64,000 bases of DNA, taken from the NCBI GenBank assembly GCA_964016985.1, contig OZ024825.1, positions 35,742,057 through 35,806,056 on the forward strand, written 5' to 3'. The position numbers and the translations under genes were made by a program. The stretch is from Anodontia alba (lineage: Eukaryota; Mollusca; Bivalvia; Lucinida; Lucinidae). The notes under the pieces are model-generated. The model worked only from the letters and a program-made list of their open reading frames with translations. It was not told the DNA's origin and did not search any database. This document shows positions 22,754 through 33,900 of this stretch, piece by piece (positions within the stretch are counted from its first letter, which is position 1; every line of letters begins with the position of its first letter).

Positions 22754-22884
22754 GGGCCCAGTTGTTCAAAATGTCATTAGCTTAACGAGCTCAGTAAGGG
22801 TAATTTCGTTAACTGTGTATCACTCGATGTATATTTTACCTTATCATTAACTAACAATGTCGTTAGCTTTGTACAACTGGGCCC
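22754..22884. mobile_element. Palindromic MITE, family I copy 2 (inner stem deleted)
   Basis: GGGCCCAGTTGTTCAAAATG pairs with TTTGTACAACTGGGCCC. The GTTAACTG arms remain but the GTGAGTAGCTTTTGC stem is absent. Confidence 0.65.
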
Positions 22885-23039
22885 AGCAATTTTTACACAT
22901 CAAAAAGTAGCAGGCTGATCTGGGTCCACACTGTTTGCAGAAATGATCTTTAAAGTAACCAACAGAAGACAAAGCAGACGACAATTGTTGTGATTGGCGC
23001 TTTAAGGGTTAAACCAGGACCTTTGCAGCCAAGTATGGA

Positions 23040-23245
23040 AGATATATTTTATGCAGTTGTTTCTTAGTGGAATAGCAAACAGAGTGTAAACCTGATCAGA
23101 CTGCTCCTTAAGCAGTCTGATCTTGGTCCTCACTGTTGGCATGTGCTCTTTCAGGAGCAGTCTGATCTGTGTCCTCACTGTTTGCATATGCTATTTTATC
23201 AGAAACTTTGGTGTACAAAACTTTAGGATATTTACCATACAAGTA
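23040..23245. mobile_element. Foldback MITE, family E copies (tandem core)
   Basis: The core AGCAGTCTGATC(T)TGG(T/G)TCCTCACTG appears twice (23110 and 23155), with GGTGTACAAAACTTTAGGA as the outer arm. Confidence 0.5.
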
Positions 23246-23389
23246 GTGCGCGTGTCTGTGTGTGTGTATGTGTGTGTGCGTGTGAACTGCTAAGGCCACC
23301 AGATGAGCTGGTCAGAGGCGTCCCTGTCTGCATATTGTATAATATAGGTCTTCATTTGTAGCCACATATTTGCAAATTGTTGATTTACT

Positions 23390-23612
23390 GTCTACCATAT
23401 TTACCCTAAATAACAGGACACAAAAAACGTGTTACCATACTTGTCCTAACATTTGAACAGGTTCATTTTACAATCTGTTTGTATTCTAAACTATGGTGGA
23501 TGAGTGGCAAACAGTGCAGACACTGATCAAACACCTCATTCTGCAGCTAAACCTACTCTATTTGCACAGTCCTGGTTGTCCAAATATCTAGGGTAAATAT
23601 GGAAAATATTGT
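23390..23612. mobile_element. Foldback MITE, family E copy
   Basis: CATATTTACCCTAAATAACA is at the left and AATATCTAGGGTAAATATGG at the right, with GAGTGGCAAACAGTGCAGAC in the middle. Confidence 0.6.
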
Positions 23613-23754
23613 ATTATGTAGGTCTTAATTTATATCCACACATTTTACAATTGTTGATTTACCATCCATATCCAGCTAGTTCTGGTGAATGAATAAACCT
23701 CAAAGAGAGAGCACTGTCTTCAAAGGCAGACCACTTCCAGCAGAAATATATATA

Positions 23755-23830
23755 CACTGTGAAAGGAGGCTACTCCTAAAGGAAAGGATTTCTTTCCTCG
23801 AGGAGTAGTCCCCTTTGAGAAAGAAAGCAA
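23755..23830. mobile_element. MITE family J, short copy
   Basis: GGCTACTCCTAAAGGAAAGG pairs with CTTTCCTCGAGGAGTAGTCC. Confidence 0.5.
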
Positions 23831-23899
23831 ATACTCTCGGATGAGAGGTGAATTCATTCATCTCAAATATTTTTAGTATTGTGCTACCTTATTCCTAGT

Positions 23900-25340
23900 C
23901 AGGCTTGCTTTTTATTACCCTGACTTCTTGTCTGTGGTTTATTATATTGTCTATGTATACAAGTATTTATTAAATTAACAAATCATCATCAATAGAACTC
24001 TTTGTGTTTTGTTTATTCTCCTAAATGTCACAAACTGCCAACTCTCAATACACTGCTGGTCCATACAAACATATTCCCTTATAGTTCCAAAATTTTGCCT
24101 TCTCCTGTATTTTGTAATGTTCTGTTTCCATAAGGTACAATTCAGGGAATTTTGTAGTAGATATGAACAAAATTATATACCTTGAAGGGTTGGTTTGAAA
24201 ATGTAATTAGAGTCATCTGGAATACAAATTATCCATGCTGCAGCCATGATCTAATAAAATCTGTCAGACATTTGGGAAAGAGAGAAACTTGAGCACAAAA
24301 CTGAGTCTAGTTTTGAAGGGCTCCTATTTGGACACAGGACTGAGCAAACAATAGATCAGATGCGGTATTCTGTGATATCTAATGTGAGTTGCCACATCAT
24401 TTAACCACCACTTTTCTGCTCCACTAGGTGTGGTCCAGCAATGCTATTCCTGTAAGAGAGTATCCAGCTTAAGTCCATAAATGCTTTGATCATTATCCAT
24501 CTCCTCTCAAGACCTAGATGTTTCTAAACAAAAACGGTTTCTGGTCGACCAACATGGCCAAGGACAGGCATGTTTGATTTTCATGTCACATCTGAACAAC
24601 TAGTGGGTTTTTGTGAAAGCCTTGCACATACTACTTATGATACTTGTGCAAGTGCAATAATGATTCCTGTGTTTTCATACAGATGTGATGAAAAGAACAC
24701 AATCAGTCTAAATGTTTTTTTTTTATTTATCTATCTTATACTTTTACCTGTAACTTTATAATATTTTGATCTAAATTCTGTTTATTAATTCCCAACCAAT
24801 TTTCTCTCAAATAACTTCATTTTTTTTTTTTTTTTTTTTAATTGACAGAGATCATCCATAACTTAAAGCTGAAGTTTATCCAGATATTTTTTTTTCTTAC
24901 CAGTATTTCTGTATCAAACAAGACCTGCTGCCAGAGAAATGCTTGCCTGAAATTGTGCTTGACCATCCAACAAAAAAAAAAAGTTACTCAACCTCTGGGT
25001 CCTGTATGCAAGTGGGAAGGTTGCTTGCACTGAGCAAACCTTTGATTTTTGACTCGCTATCTAAAACCAATCCAGTATTGATGGCAGTCAGGAGATGTAC
25101 AACTTTCAAAATGAAAATTCTAAATCCACAACGACCTAAAGGTCACCAAGTGCAGAGGGATTTGTATTGAATGAAAAAAAATGAACAGTAACTAACATCA
25201 ATCCAAGCCTCCTTAAACAGTTCCTAGCATTCAGAAGATACAGATATTTAAAAACATTAATATAAATCAGTGACCCTAAAGCTTTGAACTAGTATCTAAT
25301 ATTAGTCCAAATATCGAGTAAATCCAAGTCATTTGGGTGA
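23900..25340. other. Stretch without a recognised gene
   Basis: Low-complexity AT-rich sequence with poly-T at 24820-24840. No conserved exon was recognised on either strand. Confidence 0.3.
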
Positions 25341-25570
25341 TACTGACTGATCTTTAAAAACTAACAGAAAACTTTAACAAGAAAATGTTATGGATGCGAC
25401 CTTGACCTCAAAGTCATTGAGGACTGGGGCTTGCACTGAAAAAACTTCAGTATCTAGCAACAATCTATGTGTCAGCTAAAACATTTAGGCATTCAGGAGA
25501 TCTTTAAAAACTTAACACAGAAGTGTAACAAGAAAAATTCTTGTCTGTGACCTTGACCTTTAGGTCCCGG
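25340..25570. repeat. Diverged direct repeat, ~148-bp period
   Basis: GATCTTTAAAAACTAACAGA and GACCTTGACCTCAAAGTC (25351-25430) recur as GATCTTTAAAAACTTAACAC and GACCTTGACCTTTAGGTC (25499-25570). It may be the core of an old Helentron-like element. Confidence 0.45.
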
Positions 25571-25764
25571 GCAGGGTAAGGGTAGTACTGTAGAAAACTT
25601 AGGAGCATATCTACCAACATTGCACATATGAACAACATACAAGCAAGGGTTTGGATAATGTGACTTCTTAAAAACACTAACATAAAACCCTAATCAGTGG
25701 GTAGCCAGAATGGAATTATTTTCATGCACACCCAGGAAAAATCTTGAAAACTATGCCTTGAATC

Positions 25765-25860
25765 GCTTTCAAAATAGAGGCTACTCTTAAAGGAAAGAAT
25801 GTGCTCCCAGAGGGAGCACATTCTTTCCTTTAAGAGTAGCCCCTATGGTAAAGAAGCAAA
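25765..25860. mobile_element. Foldback MITE, family J copy
   Basis: GAGGCTACTCTTAAAGGAAA pairs perfectly with TTTCCTTTAAGAGTAGCCCC across AATGTGCTCCCAGAGGGAG. Confidence 0.65.
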
Positions 25861-26244
25861 ATATTTTATGTAAAATACCACTTTATTAATATTTTTCTTA
25901 TGCATGTTACACATGTGTAATGTGCATAATGAGTGCCATGCCTATGCTAATGCTAGGAGAAGTGTAATAGCAGTTAAACAAATGCCTGAATAGAGCTACA
26001 AAATTTGTCTAGCTTATTTAATTAAGCAGAGTAGAAAGTGACATGGAGCACCATAGTTTAGCTTTTGCAAACTCTTTTTTATCTGTGCCAACGATCATAT
26101 GAAGCATTTTTAAAACATCTCAACATTAAAATAGAATAAGTTGGAAAACAAGCAATAATGTAAAAACGTGTCTTGCGTTATTGAAATTATACTAATAAAC
26201 ATATAATATTATGCTAATAAACAGTCACATATATCCAGTAGTCT

Positions 26245-26420
26245 TAAAAGGCCATTCAAAACTATAACAGCATATTTTTCTGAGAAAATAAGGCTTGACA
26301 TTTTCATGTGAACCATCTGCTATGCAGATGATTCACATGAAATGTCAAGCCTTGTTTTCCTGGACCTGGACATAAAAGAAATACTCAGTAGGCTATTGTG
26401 ATTAGTACTTTAAGGGTAGT
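26245..26420. mobile_element. Foldback MITE, family C copy 6
   Basis: The centre AACCATCTGCTATGCAGATG and TTGACATTTTCATGTGAA arms match family C; the right end is TAGTACTTTAAGGGTA. Confidence 0.6.
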
Positions 26421-26644
26421 GAAAATTTTATTGAGAAATATGCAGCTGTGTAATTAATGAAAAACTCTGCAATATTTGACATTTTAAACAGTTTTCAGCT
26501 TATATGTGAATTAAAAAAAAAACTGTACACATATTTGCATCTAAAATATTTGTGCATTATGATGAACCTGTTTTCATAATTTCACTTTAATACAACACCT
26601 CTCATGGCCATCACTGAAATTGAAGACATACCTTTAAAGTGATG

Positions 26645-26710
26645 ATTACACACCCAGGGGGAGCAAAGTCTTTCCGTTTAGAATAGGTCCCTTTCAAGAA
26701 GGGCCAAAAC
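26645..26710. mobile_element. MITE family J, half copy
   Basis: CAGGGGGAGCAAAGTCTTTC and TTAGAATAGGTCCCTTTCAA match one arm of family J. Confidence 0.4.
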
Positions 26711-26780
26711 AATTTCGACAAAATTAACTCCTTTGAAAGTGTATCAATTTACCTTAAAGTTCAGTCTACATATACATATA

Positions 26781-26977
26781 TTAACCCTTGCCTTGCTGAA
26801 TAAATTAAGATGCCACACCCACTTCTAATTTCCAGCCAGTCAGATTACTTGATCTGGGTTTTGATAGAAATTCACATATTTAATGACAAACAGTGCAGAT
26901 CCAGATCAGTTGGTTTGATCTGGATCTACACTGTTTGCAAAGACAGGGCATGTTGTGTTCAGCAAGAGAAGGGTTAA
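26781..26977. mobile_element. TTAA foldback MITE, family B copy 6
   Basis: TTAACCCTTGCCTTGCTGAA pairs with TTCAGCAAGAGAAGGGTTAA. The GGCTTCTTCAGAAGCC loop is deleted, leaving GATCAGTTGGTTTGATC. Confidence 0.75.
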
Positions 26978-27052
26978 GATTATTACAGAACATCTAGCAG
27001 GAGATCAAAGGTGACAGAAGTTGTTCAGAGAATGTGTTCGATTTAGTCAGGC

Positions 27053-27091
27053 AGTAACTGGTGACAATCAGGCAGTAACTGGTGACAATCT
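27053..27091 (-). repeat. 21-bp tandem duplication beside the RTF2 stop
   Basis: CAGGCAGTAACTGGTGACAAT occurs twice head to tail immediately past the RTF2 stop, so probably in its 3' UTR. Confidence 0.75.
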
Positions 27092-27456
27092 TAATTCCAA
27101 TGAGGGTTATAGGTCACCCAATGTGCTCTAGCCTGATTTTTAGCCTTGTCACTTGATGTGAACAGAGACTTGTAAGCTGCACTAGCTTTTGGATCACTTT
27201 GTATGCTTCCAGTTTTCTTCACAATATCAGTATGTCCATTCAGTGTTCCATTCACAGTCTTAGATTTTCCATCAGTAAGTTTTGTACTCGTCAGCTTAGA
27301 TTCTTTGAATCCATTGGTCAGTTTAGTGTCTCTGTGACCATTTACTGGTTCCCTGTCTTTGTCACTAAGTTTCATGTGTTTACTTGTGCTGGGACCTGCC
27401 TCAGTGTCATCTGCTGCTGTGCTCTCACATTTCTGTTTCTTTGCTTTTTTAGCTTT
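27091..27456 (-). CDS. RTF2: RTF2 exon 7 (terminal)
   Basis: The acceptor is cttccag|AAAGC. It encodes KAKKQKCESTAADDTEAG, a Lys/Thr/Asn-rich low-complexity linker with KLTDGKSKTVNGTLNGHTD, and the conserved tail YKSLFTS...AHWVTYNPHWN, then TAA. Confidence 0.92.
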   Translation of the reverse strand, partial: KAKKAKKQKCESTAADDTEAGPSTSKHMKLSDKDREPVNGHRDTKLTNGFKESKLTSTKLTDGKSKTVNGTLNGHTDIVKKTGSIQSDPKASAAYKSLFTSSDKAKNQARAHWVTYNPHWN

Positions 27457-27898
27457 CTGGAAGAAAAGGAAAACATGAATGCAGAAAGACCTTTAGTAAT
27501 CTAAAGTGTGAATATTATTTAACACAATCTTAGTTCAAGGTTTTTTCTATCCCAAAATTATTGATATTTTTTCTCATAAAAGCATATGCTGTGGTACTAA
27601 TTAGGAGTGCCTTACCAAAGTGCGTCTAATGAGTTGCCACAACATATATTTTTATGGAGAAACAAGGAAAATACTCATAACCTATATAATGTGTATTATG
27701 TGTGAAATCTACAGGCTCTTCTTCAACTGCATGGATACACAGACTAGGCTGGCACAGTCTATTGTACATATATGCATACACAAAAAAGATACCTTTATTT
27801 AAGCTTATTATAACCCATTTAGCATGAGTATGACAGATGTGGTTGACAGAATGTCTTGAAGTGGGGTCATGAAAATAGATATTAAATCCCTAGCTTTT

Positions 27899-27936
<38 letters not shown>

Positions 27937-30900
27937 CCCTTTCCAAGAGACCAGAGAGCTAAAGTGAGTCCCAGTCAACAATATTTAAGTCATGTCCAGA
28001 CACTGCATCCAAGTTTGTGGGACTTTTACATGACATCAAGATGAATGACAAACTCAGATCCTGCCTTAGTTACTAGCAGCTCTGCCAAAGAGGCATTGGT
28101 CACCCCATCTCTAGCCCTGATACAGAAGAAGTTGCATTTTCTTTGCTATTAATTTATGAAGTCTAACAACAGGACAGGAATATTCATGGATACTGGCAAA
28201 CAAGAACCCCTTTATAACACAGTTCATTATAGTACAGTTTAGAATATAAGATGGATTAAAGAAAGACCTAACAGTGTTGTATCCAAACAATAAAATGTAT
28301 AGATTATATAGAAAAATGACAATGTATTGTCATTAGTCTATATAATCTATATATTTTTGTTTGGATACAACACAGTTGTTTAGCTAACAAAGTTTTGCTT
28401 TGGATCCCAACAACTGTTATAAAGAAGTTGTGTTGTATTTTTGTTTTCACAATGATATTACCTTCTCTAGTTTTTGTTGTAGCCTCTTTTCTTCCATTCT
28501 TACTCTTAGACTTTCTATCTCTTCATCAGTACCATTGAGTGTGATAACATCATTACTGGTAAATGGCTTGCCACACTGAAAAGGAAAAGCATTTATTATT
28601 GGACAATACACTTTTTACCATTTGGATATTGACTAATTAAAAACAATATTTAGACTAGTAAAATCAAGGTACTAAGAATGAGTTAAATACATAGTGCAGT
28701 CATGGTAAAATTACACTTTTATATCTTTGTCAAATAAATGCATTAACCTTTACCACTCTCTGGGCTAATTCAGCAGACAACAAATTGATGACATTTTTCC
28801 TTATTTTTTTCCCAGAAAACAGGATTTGACATTTCACTCAAATTGTCTCCATTAGAGACAATTTGCATCAAATGTCAAAACTGTTTTCTCAGAAAAAAAA
28901 AATAGAAAATATTTCAATATGTTGTCCGCTGAAAAATTTATCCAGAGTGCTAAGCAATATTTGGAAAGATCATGGTACTTAAAATGAGTTAAATAAATAG
29001 TGAAGTCCTGTTGAAATTAAACTTTTATATCTTTGCCACATAAATGCACTAAAGATTAAAATCAGAGCAGTTAATCAATATAAAATGCACAGCTTTCTTG
29101 TTCAGAAGTCAAGCTACTAAATGTACCACAATTTCTGTTTTCTGTATCAAAACTAACCAGGATACTCCAATACTTCCAAATATATCAAAACCAGTTAAAG
29201 AAAATTGCAGTATTTCTAATCTGCTGACTCCACCAAAGCCAGTCAGGAAAGTAGCAGTATGTCTAATATCTTTACTGTATCAAGTTGCAATATTTCTAAT
29301 TTTACTGTATCAAAAGCAGTCAGGAAAATTGCAATATTTCTGTTTACTGTATGAAATGCAGTATTTCTAATATGTTTACTGTATCAAAACCAGTCAGGAA
29401 AGTTGCAGTATTTCTAATATGGTTACTGTATCAAAGTTATTCAAAAAAGTTGCAATATTTCTAACATGTTTATTGTATCAATGTGCAGTATTTCTAATAC
29501 GTTTACTGTATCTAAACCAGCCAGGAAAGTTGTGGTATTTCTAATGTGGTTACTGCATCATTGCAGTATTTCTAATATGTTTACTGTATCAAAGCTAGCC
29601 AGAAAGTTGTAGTATTTCTTACATGTTTACTGTGTCAAGTTGCAATATTTGTAATATGTTTACTGAATCAAGTTGCAATATTTCTAATATGTTTACTGTT
29701 TCAAATTATAGTATTTCTAATATCTTTACTGTATGAAAACCAGACCTGAAAGTTGTTTCTAATATGTTTACTGTATCAAAGCCAGTCAGAAAAGTTGCAG
29801 TATTTCTAATATGTTTACTGTATCAAAGCCAGTCAGAAAAGCTGCAGTATTTCTAATATGTTTACTGTATCAAAGCCAGTCAGAAAAGTTGCAGTATTTC
29901 TAATATGTTTATTATATCAAGTTGCAATATTTCTAAAATGTTTACTGTATCAAAACCAGTCAGAAAAGGTGCAGTAATTCTAATTTATTTGCTGTATCAA
30001 GTTGCGGTTTTCTAATATGTTTACTTTCTAATATGTTTTTTTTTTTTTTTTTTTTTTTTTTGATTTGGGTTTTACGGCCCTTTCAAGAATATTTCACTTA
30101 TATCGAGCCGATCGTTCATCGAAGGTGGGCTATCCACTAGGCTACGGGGCCCCGCTTTCTAATATGTTTACTGTATCAAAACCAGACAGGAAAGTTGCAG
30201 TATTTTTTTATATGTTTATTGCATCAAGTTGCAATTTTTCTAATATATTTACTATATCAAGCTGCAGTATTTCTTATATGTTCATTGTATCAAGTTGCAA
30301 TATTTCTAATATGTTTACTATATCAAGTTGCAGTATTACTAATATGTTCCCTGCATCAAGTTGCAGTATTTCTATGTTCACTGTACCAAAACCAGTGAAT
30401 TAAGTTACAGTATTTCTAATACAGTATCAAGATGCAGTATTTATATATATATATATGTTTACTGTACCAAAACCAGTGAGGAAAGTTGCAGTAATTCTAA
30501 TATGTTTACTGTATCAAGTTGAAGTATTTTAAATATGTTTACTGTACCAAAACCAGTCAGAGAAGTTGCAGACATGTAGTAATGAATATATATTGTATTA
30601 ATTAACCAAGAAATTAGTGGGAATAAAATAACCTAAAATGGTGAACAGGGCATCGGAATAGTTACCAGGAAATTGCACCATTGCTTTGATAGTCCCACCA
30701 AGCTCTTTCTATGATAAAGAAGAAGTGTCAAGTAATTTGGTTTACTGGTGGAGGGATTGTAAATTTGCACAGAGAATGTCCTGACTTCATTGCATAGTTG
30801 GTGCCTCTAGGGTTTATATATGGCATATAGCAGGTTTTTGTTCACCACTTAGATAATATCATAGTTCCAGATACAAGATATACATTGTGTCGCCCTCGGT

Positions 30901-33900
30901 GGCTCAGTTTGATGCGCCCTCCGACTGGAGACCAGGAGGTCGCGGGTTCAACCCCTGCTGAGGTCGGCAATATTCTTTCATGGAGATTGATCATGAAATA
31001 TTTTCTATGGTCATTCTCTTCCTTCCGCTGATTCAAGAAGGGCAGTTGTCAGTTTCTGACAAAAGAATGTGCACAATACTGGTTAACCACTCAGAGGACT
31101 GAGCCTGCCCAGTAAATGTGTGGTTAGGTAAACTGACCGCACTCGACATGACCCCATTGGGTTGACTGGGCCGTTAAACCTCAACACAAACAAGATATAC
31201 TCTGTGGTTATTCATTATAAGCGCCTCAGTGCGTTGCTGAGGTACTTCTAATGAGTACCCCAACATATGTTTTTGTGGAGAAATAAGAAAAAATATCAAT
31301 ACTGTTTGGTAGGAAGAAGTGCCTTATCTGGAGCTATGTAATGTATAAATAAATGTACTAACTTTATGACAATTAACTCCTTTAACTTCTTTCAAAGCCC
31401 TCTCTGACAAAACACAGCCACAAGTCCAGAGAAAGCAAAATCTACAAATATAAAGATATACAAAATATATAAAATAATACGTGTAAATCATGATAACAAA
31501 TCCATTGTCTAATTATTTCCAAATATTTTCATCAAAACAATTATAAAATATGCATTTATCATCCTTCATTTAACTATTTCCCTGCTTGTGGTGACTTTCT
31601 TTGCATCTGCTGATAACCTTTGCTAACAGTTTGGACCCAGATCAGGCCCGACACAACATCGGGCGTGATCTGGATATTAACTGTTTGATGGTATTCCTGA
31701 AGATTTTTTTGAAAAAGTTAATTTAAAAAAAATCCACAGATGACAAAAAAGAAAGCAAAATGATCCAGCATGCAAAGAGTTAAATAAACTTTTAAGCTGG
31801 TATCAAGTAATGTGTGCTGGTCATAAAATGTCTCCTCTTTCTATTTAGTGTAGTTTATATTTTCTCAATATTTGGGATCACTGAGCTCATTTCAATTTAC
31901 AGTCAACTCTTGTTATCTCGACTTCGCTTATCTCGAATAACTGCTTATCTTGAATTGAAAATCCGGTTCCTGTTTTAACATAAAAATATAACAACAGGTA
32001 CCAAAATATTGTGGAAAAGAGGAGAAATTGCTCCTAAGGAGCAATTTCTCCTCTTTTACACACTATTTTCAATATCTATTTAACTTCAGGAGTCAAATTA
32101 CATATTCATTTGTGAAATTTGATTTATTTTTCCCTCAATTCTGCATATCTGATATACATCAAGGTATATATATCTCAAAGTATATCAAAGAGTTCCTTGG
32201 ACTCCGAGATAACGAGAAAAACAGGAATTTCACCTTTTTACACAATATTTTCAATATACAGTCGAACCTCGTTATCTCGAACTCGCTTATTTCGAATTAC
32301 CGTTTATCTCTAAGTGAAAATCTGTTCCCTGTTTTAACATGAAACTATGATAACAGGTAACAAAATAATGTGGAAAAGAGGAGAAATTTCCACATGAAAC
32401 TATGATAACAGGTAACAAAATAATGTGGAAAAGAGGAGAAATTTCCACATTATTTTATATATATATTTCTAACTTCAGGAGTCAAATTACATATTCATTT
32501 GTTAAATGTGGCTGTTCAATTTATTATTTTACTCACTCTCTCACCTCTGATATGTCGAGGTACGGATATCTCGAAGTGTTTCAATGAGTCCCTTGGAATT
32601 CGAGATAACGAGAGTCGACTGTATATTTAAATTCTGGAATCAAATTGCATATTCATTTGTGAAATGTGGTTGTTTGATTTATTTTTCTCTCAATTCTGCA
32701 CATCTGATATGTCAAGATACGGATATCTCGAAGTATTTCAGAGAGTTCCTTGGACTTCGAGATAATGGGAGTCGACTGTATTTGAAAATAAGATATCATT
32801 CAACCCAGAGCTACACGTAGGACAGTAATGTGGACCATTCCAAGGTGGTATTTTTGTTGCAGCTCCTCTTTGTTTGTTCCTTCTATTTTCTGATGACCTG
32901 CTGTTTTGTGTAGTCATTTCATGTAATTAAATCCTTATCCAGTGCCTTTGCAGGACTGTATTCCATGACTGTGGCTTTTCCTGGGTATTGGCTTTATCTA
33001 AGTTATTGATAAGAACATGGTTGTATTGCAGGCTCGTTCAATTTAGTAAACCAGTCCATTCTGTAGGCTATTCACTTTGTCAGCTCTCAAAGATAGATTT
33101 CTGTTTACCGTAAGAACTCTAAATATTTGGACAGACATGCCTAAGCAAACAGTGTAGACCTGATAAGAGGCTGCAGAATGTGCCATCTGATCTGGGTTTA
33201 CACTGTTTGCCACTCATCCAGTACTATCTTAAACATGTTAATAGGCAATAAAATAGACTTCTTTAAATTTTGGGACAAGTATGGTAAGGAGTTAAGGTGT
33301 CCTAAAACTTAGGGTAAATACTGTACCATTAGAGACTACTGTATTTATCATACATAATAGGACACACTCCTTATAATTACTTTATTTACCCTAAAATTTA
33401 AACAAACTCACCGATCTACCTCATCATATCTGAAAAGTACTGACAGAACTGCAAATTATGTTGACAAATGATCAAACTGTTCCTTACATTAGGAGCAGTT
33501 TGATCTGCATCTACAATGTTTGCTCTGACAAGACCCTCTGTCCAAACACTTAGGATCTAAAATATGTCAGTTTCTCTTTTTAGCATGTTTTGTGTTTGTG
33601 ACGTTTTTCGGCCCAGTCTACCCACTGGCGAGTGCGGTCAGTTTACCTAGCCACACTTTGTCCTGGGCAAGCTTAGTCTGCTAAGCAGTTAACCAGTATT
33701 TATGCAAATTCTTTCACCAGAAACTGACAACTGCCCTTCTTGAATCAGCTGAAGGGAGAGAATGACCGTAGAAAATATTTCATGATCAATCTCCACGAAA
33801 ATATGTTATGACACCTGGCAGGTATCGAACCCTGACCTCCTGATCTCCTGTCGGATGTGCATTTGACTGGGTCACCATGCTGGCTTTTAGCGTGTTTTAG

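Noticed and set aside
24570..25170. Short frames on + as a possible gene
   Set aside because: No family match, no splice support, and AT-rich low-complexity composition.
27199..27504. Open frame on + across the RTF2 last exon
   Set aside because: It is antisense to a well-supported RTF2 exon.
30889..30965. tRNA-like sequences with A and B boxes, here and in other SINE heads
   Set aside because: They continue into conserved SINE bodies and have target duplications; the anticodon arm does not fold as a tRNA.
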